A stretch of 32,503 nt of DNA, from positions 1-32,503 of the forward strand of contig NZ_DATJCA010000158.1 of NCBI RefSeq assembly GCF_035515035.1, read 5' to 3'. The position numbers were made by a program, and so were the translations under genes. A model generated the notes under the pieces. That model did not search any database. It was given only the letters and a program-made list of their open reading frames with translations, and had not been told where the DNA came from. Within the stretch, counting starts at the first letter, position 1. Every line of letters begins with the position of its first letter. Positions 8,992 through 17,084 of this stretch are shown here, piece after piece. The DNA is from Gelidibacter sp035515035. GTDB taxonomy: Bacteria; Bacteroidota; Bacteroidia; Flavobacteriales; Flavobacteriaceae.

Positions 8992-11273
8992 ACGAACAAC
9001 TCAATCGTATAATTGTGTTTTAGCGCTTCAATTTCTATGGGCATGGAAAACGGCCCATTTATCGCAATAGCACTTCTGGTTTGCAGGCCTTTAACACCGT
9101 GAACTCTTGTGATTAAACTATCCACGGAAACCGCTGCAGTTCCAGAGATTTCAATGCGTGCTTTATTATTCTTATCTCTCGCGTAAAGTTGATAATCTTT
9201 AGGAAAGGAATTAAGAGTTACTTTGGGAACTACATTGAACTTTGGTCTAAAAATCAAGTCATTGACTTCTTTTACCCCATTGTTTTTGATATCGACCGGC
9301 ACGCAGGTAAACATCCATTTCCAGGAATTGTCATCCTGTGGAATTTTCAACAATACGGTATTCCAACCTTTTTTGAGCTGGATTTTTGTGGGCGCTCGGT
9401 AAAAATAATCTTCGTCGATAAACGGAATTTCATCTGTTTTAGTTCCTAAATTAGGTTGTTTCCAAACCGGAGGTGCTATCTCCAGATGGTTGACCCAGAT
9501 TTTCGGGTGCGTAGTGTGCCATTGGCCTTGATCAGGAAAAGGACCTATACGTCGTCCACCAGATCGCGACCAACCTTGAAAACCAACCCAAAAATCTTGA
9601 ACACGATCATCGGGCGAATAAATTTCAGTAGTTGCATAAAAAGTTCCGGTTTTTTCAGTGGTCAATGCCGGGAAACCAAAAAAGTGTTTGAGATGAAGGG
9701 TGCCACCAACTTTAGGCTCAGACCATTTGTAATTTTTTCCATCAACAGCATACGCTGCAACCAAGGAATCTTCAACGGGAAAACTCAGTGAAACATCATT
9801 ATGATTTGGAAATGGACCAATCACGTTCCATTGGAAGTCCGTCTGTCTGATATATGGAAATTCCTTCCCTTTAAAAAATAGATCCCGATGGACGATGACC
9901 TTGTCTTCAAAAGCTTTGAATTCCTGAAGATCGGTGGTATTTACTGGTGGTAATTTTGCCCAATAGTCCAATTTATTCTCTTTTCTTCCTTTCCAAATCG
10001 CATCCGCATAAAAAACGATGGAAGGGTAAATTGGGTTTTGTTTTAAAATATCACGTTCATTGGCCACATTATTATCAGGCCATGCACATAATATCCCACC
10101 CAAAGCCAGTGAATCGCCTTTTGGCTGTCGGCAGGGTTGTTGAAAAAACAAACGCGACATGCCTGCAAAAGGATCCAAATGGTTGATATAATTAGCGCGG
10201 GAATCTATAAAACGGTGCCCTTCCCGGGGATTAAATTGCGCCCAAAGCTGATTAATGGATGTAGAATCTCCCTTTACTTCAATGCCTTCCATCCAAACAA
10301 TAACCTCTCGATCGCGAGATTTTACACGCTCCATGATCTGTTTTACAAAGCCGTCTTCCACATATTCTTCGCGGTTCCTAACCTCATCCGTCCCGATATG
10401 GACATACGGCATATCTTCTGCACTCACCAAGTCACACAATTCATCAAACAAATCCAAAAGCGTAGGCAATGCCTTTTCATCCTTCATCGATTCAAAACCC
10501 ATGGCTTTTCTAAACGCTTCTGAATGTCCCGGAATATCAAACTCTGGAATGACCGTGATATGACGTGCTTTACAAAATGCTACGATGTCCTTAAAATCGT
10601 CTTGGGTGTAAAATTTCCCTTTACCTCGTGAGGTGGCAGCTTCCGATTGTAACTGCGGATACAACTTACTCTCCAACCGCCATCCTGGATCATCGGTTAA
10701 GTGCCAATGGAACACATTGTATTTGTATTGGGAAATGACTTCTATTTGTTCTTTCAGTTGGGCTACCGATTGAAAATTCCGCCCATTATCGTGCATAAAT
10801 CCACGGATTTTAAATGCGGGCCAATCGGTGATTTCTAATTTTGGAAATACGCCTTCTTTAGCATGCTTCCTGAAAACTTGTTGGAGTGTTTTTATGGCGT
10901 AGTACGCGCCTCTTTCCGTACTTGCCCAAATTTTGATGTCGTAATCAATACTCAATCTATAAGCTTCATCAGGATTATCCACCGAAAGATGTTCTTTTAT
11001 AATTTGAATTTTCAAACCTTTTGATGCTTCCTTAATACCCTCGTTTTTGAAGAATGTTCTCAAAAGATCGGATTCATTTTTAAAATTGGACGCTGAAATA
11101 TAAATGGTTTTGAAAGTCAATTCTCCCTTCCCGTAACTTATTTCTTGCGGTCCGGGAATAATGGGATATTTATTTTCGAGCGGATTTGCATACCCGTTGA
11201 AAACAAACAAGAGGTTCAAAGTCATAAAATAAATGACCGATTTAAAATTGTTTTTTATAGGACCTAATTTCAT
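8964..11273 (-). CDS. GH20 beta-N-acetylhexosaminidase, with truncated esterase tail
   Basis: A 769-residue secreted exo-hexosaminidase that removes terminal GlcNAc/GalNAc. Residues 1-29 are a signal peptide; about 35-150 is the GH20b domain; about 152-460 is the GH20 barrel with HWHLTDDPGW (189-198), EFDIPGHS (244-251) and the catalytic Asp296-Glu297 pair in HIGTDEV. Residues about 490-680 form a beta-sandwich (NVIGPFPNHND to GWNTVLLKIPQDD). From about 690 (FPKDYQLYARDKNNKARI) the sequence is the N-terminal beta domain of a SASA esterase, which is cut by a frameshift in an A9 run so that the protein ends KKKMKPKS. With one more A the frame would continue into the SASA module at 7784-8991, giving a fusion of about 1160 residues. 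The GH20 domain itself looks intact. It is the last gene of the sialidase operon. Confidence 0.92.
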   Translation of the reverse strand: MKLGPIKNNFKSVIYFMTLNLLFVFNGYANPLENKYPIIPGPQEISYGKGELTFKTIYISASNFKNESDLLRTFFKNEGIKEASKGLKIQIIKEHLSVDNPDEAYRLSIDYDIKIWASTERGAYYAIKTLQQVFRKHAKEGVFPKLEITDWPAFKIRGFMHDNGRNFQSVAQLKEQIEVISQYKYNVFHWHLTDDPGWRLESKLYPQLQSEAATSRGKGKFYTQDDFKDIVAFCKARHITVIPEFDIPGHSEAFRKAMGFESMKDEKALPTLLDLFDELCDLVSAEDMPYVHIGTDEVRNREEYVEDGFVKQIMERVKSRDREVIVWMEGIEVKGDSTSINQLWAQFNPREGHRFIDSRANYINHLDPFAGMSRLFFQQPCRQPKGDSLALGGILCAWPDNNVANERDILKQNPIYPSIVFYADAIWKGRKENKLDYWAKLPPVNTTDLQEFKAFEDKVIVHRDLFFKGKEFPYIRQTDFQWNVIGPFPNHNDVSLSFPVEDSLVAAYAVDGKNYKWSEPKVGGTLHLKHFFGFPALTTEKTGTFYATTEIYSPDDRVQDFWVGFQGWSRSGGRRIGPFPDQGQWHTTHPKIWVNHLEIAPPVWKQPNLGTKTDEIPFIDEDYFYRAPTKIQLKKGWNTVLLKIPQDDNSWKWMFTCVPVDIKNNGVKEVNDLIFRPKFNVVPKVTLNSFPKDYQLYARDKNNKARIEISGTAAVSVDSLITRVHGVKGLQTRSAIAINGPFSMPIEIEALKHNYTIELFVKKKMKPKS

Positions 11274-11297
11274 AAGATTTTAATTTACTGAATCTAT

Positions 11298-11348
11298 AGA
11301 CCTCATAGATTTAACCTGTCCGCCGAAGGAGGAAAACCTGTGAGGTCT
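11298..11348. repeat. Dispersed hairpin repeat, copy 1
   Basis: Outer arms AGACCTCATAGATTT and AAAACCTGTGAGGTCT can pair, enclosing a GC-rich loop. A 26-bp core (11314-11339, beginning ACCTGTCCGCC and ending GGAAAACCT) is found exactly, in inverted orientation, at 15876-15901. The copy sits between the GH20 and GH27 genes. Confidence 0.85.
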
Positions 11349-11366
11349 TACTTTGCTTTAGTTATT

Positions 11367-12548
11367 TTATTTCGACAATCTAAAAACGACCACATCACGA
11401 GATGGCACATCTATGGTCATTTTCGCATCCGTGGTTCCAACAACCTCATTCTTCCAAAGATCTTTTATTTTATAGTTTCCTTCAAAATCCTTGATCTTGA
11501 TGTTGGCCCAATTAATTTCATAATTTTTATTTGTGATTTCTCTATTGAAAAAGCAGATCGCTATATCGCCATTGTCCAATGGCTTTTGCCAAATTTCAAA
11601 GTTGCCAAAATCTTCAATCTTAAAGCCTTGCTTGCCCAACACATCTTGGTTGATGGCAATCAGTTCTTTATTTGTTAAGATATTTTGATCCGTAGCAGTC
11701 ATCGTCCTCAAATCGTTGCCCGCCATTAAAGGCGCTGCCAACATGCACCACATACTGAAATGTGCTCTGGCTTCATTTTCTGGCATATTGTTATTTCCAA
11801 CGGCCAACATATCCGGATCGTTCCAATGGCCAGGACCTGCATATTTTTCCAAACCTACCTGCATATCCACCAAGTCTGACCATCCATAAAGATTACCCCA
11901 AATATTACCGTCGTATCTGGCTTCCATATCAATATCCAAAGTCGTTCTCCATAGGTGACCTACATCTTTTGCCCATTCCCAAGGTTTGTTTTCACCCCAT
12001 TCGCAAATGCTAAAAACAATTGGCCGCCCCGCTTTAAAGAGCTCATCCCTCATCAACGTATAAGAGGTTATGGCATCTTGCCCTTCAGTATGGCACCAAT
12101 CGTATTTTAAATAATCAACGTCCCAGTTTGCGTAAGTTTCAGCATCCTGACGTTCAAAACCTTTACTTCCCGGTCGGCCAGCACAAGTTTTGGTCCCAGC
12201 ATCCGAATAAATTCCAAATTTCAATTCTTTTGAATGGACATAGTCCACCAAGCTTTTTATGCCCGACGGAAATTTATCTTTGTCCACTATGATATATCCA
12301 TTTTCATCGCGGCCTATTTGCCAGCAATCATCAATCACGATATATTCATAGCCAACATCCTTAAATCCGCTGGTAATCATGGCATCTGCCATTTCCTTTA
12401 TAACGGTTTCATTCACGCCGTCGCATTGAAAACTGTTCCAGCTATTCCAACCCATTGGCGGGGTCATTGCCAAATTATCGAATTTTTGAGCGGTCATTTC
12501 CTTAGAGAAAAAGAACGCGACCAAGAGAAAGAAGAGGTTTGTTTTCAT
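11367..12548 (-). CDS. GH27 alpha-galactosidase (or alpha-N-acetylgalactosaminidase)
   Basis: A 393-residue secreted or periplasmic glycosidase (signal peptide about 1-20, MTAQ cleavage region). The start of the mature domain, LAMTPPMGWNSWNSF, is the GH27 signature. Asp150 in YLKYDWC is the expected nucleophile and Asp205 in LWRTTLDID the expected acid/base; GHWNDPDML and MAAPLMAGNDLR-like blocks follow, and a short beta-sandwich closes the protein (VPSRDVVVFRLSK). It would remove terminal alpha-galactose or alpha-GalNAc from glycoprotein glycans. It lies 16 bp after the esterase gene, so it is in the same transcript, and 93 bp before the GH20 gene with a hairpin repeat between. The family assignment is firm; choice between Gal and GalNAc specificity is not possible by eye. 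Confidence 0.94.
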   Translation of the reverse strand: MKTNLFFLLVAFFFSKEMTAQKFDNLAMTPPMGWNSWNSFQCDGVNETVIKEMADAMITSGFKDVGYEYIVIDDCWQIGRDENGYIIVDKDKFPSGIKSLVDYVHSKELKFGIYSDAGTKTCAGRPGSKGFERQDAETYANWDVDYLKYDWCHTEGQDAITSYTLMRDELFKAGRPIVFSICEWGENKPWEWAKDVGHLWRTTLDIDMEARYDGNIWGNLYGWSDLVDMQVGLEKYAGPGHWNDPDMLAVGNNNMPENEARAHFSMWCMLAAPLMAGNDLRTMTATDQNILTNKELIAINQDVLGKQGFKIEDFGNFEIWQKPLDNGDIAICFFNREITNKNYEINWANIKIKDFEGNYKIKDLWKNEVVGTTDAKMTIDVPSRDVVVFRLSK

Positions 12549-12564
12549 GACATTGATTTTATAT

Positions 12565-14655
12565 TTATTCTATACTATTAGAAAATGTTGATGCAGGCAA
12601 GCCATAACTATTGACTAAATTTCCATTCGAAAAAGGCGTATACCCATATTTTACGTATCTGGGATTTTTAATTTCTGGCGACCAAACCTGTAAAGTCCCA
12701 TTTATTATTTTGGTTTGAGCAGGCACAAATACTTTATCGGCGTTGGCGATAAAAACATCTTGCACCGATGGACTGTTTAGCGCTTTTAAACCTTCGCCAT
12801 ATTTAAAATGGACTTCAAGGGCGTTGCCAATAACGTTCACAAAATCCAAAAGCGGTCCAGAATAACCGATCTCAAAATTATAATCGTTATGAAGTGCTAT
12901 TTTTGATAAGCGCTGTCCAACAATCCACTTTTTTCGTGGATGCACGTCCGTTTCATTACCAACATCATAGCTCACCGCCATTCCCGTATTTGGAATGTCC
13001 AACAAGCGTCTTTGTGAATCCCTAAATCGTCCCCAAGTTGATCTGTTAAGACTACTTAATTGGACATAATAAAAGGGCAGATTTTTATTCTGAAAATGGT
13101 TACGCCAATCGTTGACCAACAATTTAAACAATGCAGAGTGCAGTTCGATGTGTTCGGCATTGGATTCTCCCTGATACCAAATCACGCCTTTAATGTTATA
13201 ATTCCTGATGGGCATCACACCCGCATCAAATAAAATGGTGGGCTGGTAAGGATGTCTGGCTTTGATTTTAGTTTTGGAATAACCTTCCATATTGAGCTCA
13301 ATTCTTTCAGCAACCCAAGTATCTACCATCGGATTTAAACGCATATCGTTTAACAGATTAACAGTTTCATGTTGTTGTTCCATAGACTCCCTACTGATCC
13401 AACTTTGTATTGGGGAACCGCCAATGGCATTACAAATAATCCCCACGGGAACATTCAATTTTTTCTGCAGTGTATACGCAAAGGCATAAGCTACAGCCGA
13501 AAACCTTTCAAGATCCTTTCCATTGGAAGTGGTCCATCCGGAAGATTCAAAATAATCTGCTGCATTACAATTTTCAAGTTCATCAGTGCTAAATTTCTCT
13601 CCTGACAGTGTTTTTCCATCCATTGATAAGAAAAACACCCGATCATTTAAAGAATCTTTTAATACGGTAGTGGCACTTTCCATATCGCGTACCATAAAAC
13701 CCATGTTGGATTGTCCCGAAGCGAGCCAAACCTCACCCAGATATACGCTTTCTATTTCAACGGATTTGGTAGGTGTAGAAAATTTCAACGGATAAGGGCC
13801 GCCAGCTTCCATTGGTGGAAAGGTCAGGTTCCATTGGCCATTAAAATCGGCTTTTACGAATTTCGTGGCGTTGTTAAATTGAACGGTTACGATGTCATTA
13901 TAATTCGCCGTTCCATTAAAACGGATGGTATCATTTCTTTGAAGCACCATGTTTTCCCCATAAAGCAATGGCAGTTTTAAATCGCCATAATCTCCAGTAA
14001 TTGCACTAAACGCTTTATTGGCGATGATATGGGCACCTTCTTTAGTGGGGTGTAAATTATCAGGAAAATATTCCGGAAACCGATATAAAGGCTCGTGTAA
14101 ATCAATCAAGTCAACAGATGCATTTTTAGCAATAGTTTCAATTATCAACTGAATTTCCTTAAAACTTTCGCGCATGCCTTCTTCAAACCAATGATGCCCC
14201 GAAAAAGTAGGCGTCATTTTACAAATGATGACTTTTGGTTTTGAAGGCAGATTTTTATAGACCGAGATCATATCGAGGTAGTCCTGTTCAAATTCATCTT
14301 TATGATTTGGCCAGTTGTTATTCCCTTGATCATTCAAGCCCAAATGGATGATGACGATATGGGGCGCAAAGTCTTGAGATTTCTTAAATTCCGCTGCATC
14401 CCAATAAGGTTTATGACCGTTTTTTAACAGGGTCGCGCCAGAATGTCCAAAATTACCCACTTCATAATTGGCGCCCAATAACTGTTGCAATTGCGCCGGA
14501 TAGCCATGTTCTTGCGGATCTTGAATGCCCGCACCAAAAGTGACACTATCTCCCACGCAGGCGATTCTTATTTTATTCTGCGAATGCATGGATGCCGAAA
14601 AAAGCAACATCAAATACAAAAGCAACATCTGGTAATCTTTTAAAGCTGATTTCAT
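12565..14655 (-). CDS. nanS: Two-domain sialate O-acetylesterase (SGNH + SASA), NanS/EstA-like
   Basis: I take the start at the ATG at 14655, giving 696 residues with a signal peptide (MKSALKDYQMLLLYLMLLFS); an upstream in-frame extension to 14751 overlaps lrgB and looks non-coding. Domain 1 (about 28-225) is an SGNH hydrolase with Ser37 in CVGDSVTFG, HLGLNDQG, and the Asp/His pair in DNLHP (199-203). Domain 2 (about 230-690) is a SASA esterase with LASGQSN (Ser316) and IWYQGESN. Two-domain enzymes of this size and order are known from Tannerella and Bacteroides, where they strip acetyl groups from sialic acids so that sialidase can act. It is 32 bp after lrgB and 16 bp before the GH27 gene in the operon. 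The gene name is by analogy. Confidence 0.9.
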   Translation of the reverse strand: MKSALKDYQMLLLYLMLLFSASMHSQNKIRIACVGDSVTFGAGIQDPQEHGYPAQLQQLLGANYEVGNFGHSGATLLKNGHKPYWDAAEFKKSQDFAPHIVIIHLGLNDQGNNNWPNHKDEFEQDYLDMISVYKNLPSKPKVIICKMTPTFSGHHWFEEGMRESFKEIQLIIETIAKNASVDLIDLHEPLYRFPEYFPDNLHPTKEGAHIIANKAFSAITGDYGDLKLPLLYGENMVLQRNDTIRFNGTANYNDIVTVQFNNATKFVKADFNGQWNLTFPPMEAGGPYPLKFSTPTKSVEIESVYLGEVWLASGQSNMGFMVRDMESATTVLKDSLNDRVFFLSMDGKTLSGEKFSTDELENCNAADYFESSGWTTSNGKDLERFSAVAYAFAYTLQKKLNVPVGIICNAIGGSPIQSWISRESMEQQHETVNLLNDMRLNPMVDTWVAERIELNMEGYSKTKIKARHPYQPTILFDAGVMPIRNYNIKGVIWYQGESNAEHIELHSALFKLLVNDWRNHFQNKNLPFYYVQLSSLNRSTWGRFRDSQRRLLDIPNTGMAVSYDVGNETDVHPRKKWIVGQRLSKIALHNDYNFEIGYSGPLLDFVNVIGNALEVHFKYGEGLKALNSPSVQDVFIANADKVFVPAQTKIINGTLQVWSPEIKNPRYVKYGYTPFSNGNLVNSYGLPASTFSNSIE

Positions 14656-14687
14656 TTTAAAACGATATTCAAATGGGATTCTTAAAA

Positions 14688-15383
14688 TCATCCTACGATC
14701 CAAATTACAACATAAGGTGCAATCAGCGTGGTCAAAAGACCATTGACGCACATAGCCAATCCGCTATACGCCCCGGACAAATGGCCTACTTCCAAAGCTC
14801 GAGCGGTTCCAATACCATGTGCTGCGGTTCCTAAGGCAGTCCCCATAGCAGACTCGCTTTTTATCCCTGCACGCTTTAAAAATCCCGGACCGAAGGCATT
14901 TCCAAAAATACCTACCGCAATCACCACCCCGGCCGTTATGGATGGAATACCTTGGGTAATCTTTGTTATTTCAATGGCAATAGGTGTTGTAACGGAGAGT
15001 GGGAGGATCGATTTAATGATGATTTCTGGCGCATTCATACCTAGGGTAATTAATGACACCGAGAAAACACTTATGATTCCGCCACAACAGACGGCCAATA
15101 AAAAAGGATAGATATTATGTTTGATCAATTGGTATTTCTCAAAAAACAAAGCGCCAAGCGCCACAATAGATGGACCCAAGAAAAAACTCAAAACCTTTCC
15201 GCCCTTGTTGTAATCGTCAAAACTAATGTCCATGACCACCAAAAAGAAAATAATGAGAGTTATGGCGATTAATACCGGATTAAATAACACGAATTTTATT
15301 TTTGTTCTTAAAGCACGTGCGCTAAAAAAAGCAATCAAAGTAATGACAATCCCAAAAACTGGAAGTTTATAGAGTTCAGTCAT
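14688..15383 (-). CDS. lrgB: LrgB/CidB/PftB-family membrane protein
   Basis: A 231-residue integral membrane protein starting at the ATG at 15383, overlapping the end of lrgA by 8 bp, which indicates translational coupling. Family blocks are clear: FFLGPSIVALG, LPLSVTTPIAIEI, GIPSITAGVV and the strongly conserved GTALGTAAHGIGTARALE near the C-terminus. About seven membrane segments are expected. In Staphylococcus the LrgAB/CidAB proteins were first described as holin/antiholin-like; homologues in Bacillus (PftAB) and Streptococcus mutans (LrgAB) are pyruvate transporters. Lying inside a sialic acid operon, where the lyase releases one pyruvate per sialic acid, a pyruvate transport role is attractive but is inference. 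Confidence 0.93.
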   Translation of the reverse strand: MTELYKLPVFGIVITLIAFFSARALRTKIKFVLFNPVLIAITLIIFFLVVMDISFDDYNKGGKVLSFFLGPSIVALGALFFEKYQLIKHNIYPFLLAVCCGGIISVFSVSLITLGMNAPEIIIKSILPLSVTTPIAIEITKITQGIPSITAGVVIAVGIFGNAFGPGFLKRAGIKSESAMGTALGTAAHGIGTARALEVGHLSGAYSGLAMCVNGLLTTLIAPYVVIWIVG

Positions 15384-15777
15384 GTTTTTCAAGTTTTTGC
15401 TGAACGAGCGCGGTCACATATAAAGTAATCAACGTACTTAACCCCGCAGCAACACACAGAATGACCCAATACAATTTTATAAAATCAAAATAAGACATGA
15501 GCCCAACTCCGAAAGGAATAAAAAACAGCACCAAATAGTTCAATAAGGTATCAGAGGCAGGTTTTACCCATTCCAGTTTTATGAGTTTCCATTTGAGCGC
15601 GATAAAAATCAGGATCATTCCCAATATATTCCCAGGGATAGGGGTTTCAATAAAATATCTGATCAACTCCCCCAACCCAAGAAATAAAAACAAGATCAAG
15701 AAAGCTTTGATCAATTTTATACTCTTATGGAATACACTTTTATTTTTGAAATTTACCTTAAATGATTTAATAGTCAT
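15376..15777 (-). CDS. lrgA: LrgA/CidA/PftA-family membrane protein
   Basis: A small four-helix membrane protein of about 133 residues from the ATG at 15777. An open frame continues upstream to 15849 but begins at TTG and is not conserved-looking; an ATG at 15828 is an alternative. Family marks are LFLFLGLGELIRYF, the block PIPGNILGMILIF and FFIPFGVGLM. It pairs with LrgB, whose start overlaps this stop. The pair follows the sialidase gene by about 160 bp, a gap containing a hairpin repeat, so it may be co-transcribed with the sialidase operon or have an additional promoter I could not identify. Confidence 0.9.
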   Translation of the reverse strand: MTIKSFKVNFKNKSVFHKSIKLIKAFLILFLFLGLGELIRYFIETPIPGNILGMILIFIALKWKLIKLEWVKPASDTLLNYLVLFFIPFGVGLMSYFDFIKLYWVILCVAAGLSTLITLYVTALVQQKLEKHD

Positions 15778-15865
15778 TTGGAACGTTTGAGGTTTGAAAA
15801 GCGCAGGTATATTTTGATGGCAATTCATCTGGGGTGAGATGGGAAGCAAAATAATTTGCCATGAT

Positions 15866-15919
15866 CAGACCTAACAGGTTTTCCTCCTTCGGCGGACAGG
15901 TAAAAACCTTTCAGGTCTG
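15866..15919. repeat. Dispersed hairpin repeat, copy 2
   Basis: Outer arms CAGACCTAACAGGTTTT and AAAACCTTTCAGGTCTG can pair. The 26-bp core at 15876-15901 is the exact inverse of 11314-11339 in copy 1, while the outer arms differ. It lies between lrgA and the sialidase gene. Such hairpins may stabilise or attenuate the long transcript. Confidence 0.85.
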
Positions 15920-15939
15920 AAAAGGTCTAAAATTCAGAA

Positions 15940-17064
15940 CTAATTTTTCGCTTTCTTATAACTATCCTTGCCATCTGTTAACCAATCCAAAGAAAAGCTT
16001 ACAAACGGATTTTTAGTATACTCGTCCTGTTCAAAAAACAATCCGATATCGCCATTTGCAAGGATGGTCATATCTGAATATGCCGAAGGACCTTCGTAAA
16101 TAGTTTTGCCTTCGGTCCAGGTTTTACCTTCGTCGTAACTTATGCGCACCGTCATATTGACACGACCTTTTTCGGATTTGGCATTAGAAAACAAAAGTCT
16201 GTTTTTGTCGTAACCATCTTCCACGGAAGTATAGCGAATGATACTGGCATTACATCCTGGATCAATTAACTCTGGTGCTTCTTTAGTGGTCCATGTTTTA
16301 CCTTCATCAGTTGAGGTGTGTACATAACGCATGCCTTTCCCGTTGACTCTTGCATTGATCATTAACGACCCATCAGCAAGTTGGATGACTTTTGATTCGT
16401 CTGCAGGCTGGATAGGCGTGTCAATAAAATACCAAGTTTTACCGTGGTCATCACTTCCAAACAAATGCAGTCCGCTATTTAAATTCACCATCGTGTGCAA
16501 TAATTTCCCAGAGCGTGTTTGGATTCCTCGGCCTGATGTTATAAATTTAAAATCCTTATGCCATTCCGGTTTTGCAATTTGAGAGGTGATATCTTCCGGC
16601 TTGCTCCATGTTTTACCGTTGTCGGCACTTTTTACAACGTGTAGATAATAAATATCTTTTTCGGTATCCAAATTCATAAAATTGTAGAACAAGAAGATTT
16701 CATTGGTGACGTGATCCACGATCAAGGACGGATCTGAAGCCGATTGCCCATCAGGAAAATCCACTACCGTTTCTATATTGGACCAAGTTTTACCATTGTC
16801 CGCGCTTCGTCTTATGATAATATTGATATCTCTACTCCATTTTAAATCGCCACAACCTGGAACACGCTCGTCTATAGCAGCGATGACATCGCCATTGGGA
16901 GCGGTTATGATGGCCGGGATGCGGTAACATTCTACTCCCTCAGTCATAGAGGTGTTGAACAAATCTTGAAATACCGGCGCACCATCGTTTATGTCAGATT
17001 TTTGGGTTTTTACACCGCAATTAGAAAGGAGTACCGAGATGAGTACTACGATTAGTTTTTTCAT
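15940..17064 (-). CDS. nanH: GH33 exo-alpha-sialidase, lipoprotein
   Basis: A 374-residue sialidase releasing terminal sialic acid. The signal MKKLIVVLISVLLSNC gives a lipobox with Cys16, so the enzyme is membrane anchored. The first arginine of the triad is Arg48 in YRIPAI; Arg239 (INAR) and Arg307 (VNMTVRISYDEGKTW) fit the others, with Tyr329 (PSAYSDM) and Glu223 as the expected nucleophile pair. Five Asp boxes of the S-x-D-x-G-K-T-W type occur at 87-94, 146-153, 204-211, 251-258 and 309-316, one per propeller blade. It is compact, with no carbohydrate-binding or lectin insert. It follows the creatininase-family gene by 20 bp in the epimerase-led operon. Linkage preference cannot be read from the sequence. 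Confidence 0.95.
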   Translation of the reverse strand: MKKLIVVLISVLLSNCGVKTQKSDINDGAPVFQDLFNTSMTEGVECYRIPAIITAPNGDVIAAIDERVPGCGDLKWSRDINIIIRRSADNGKTWSNIETVVDFPDGQSASDPSLIVDHVTNEIFLFYNFMNLDTEKDIYYLHVVKSADNGKTWSKPEDITSQIAKPEWHKDFKFITSGRGIQTRSGKLLHTMVNLNSGLHLFGSDDHGKTWYFIDTPIQPADESKVIQLADGSLMINARVNGKGMRYVHTSTDEGKTWTTKEAPELIDPGCNASIIRYTSVEDGYDKNRLLFSNAKSEKGRVNMTVRISYDEGKTWTEGKTIYEGPSAYSDMTILANGDIGLFFEQDEYTKNPFVSFSLDWLTDGKDSYKKAKN

Positions 17065-17084
17065 ATTTATAGACTTTAAATTAT

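Noticed and set aside
14656..14751. N-terminal extension of the two-domain esterase by 32 codons
   Set aside because: Overlaps the end of lrgB and lies upstream of a clear signal peptide starting at 14655.
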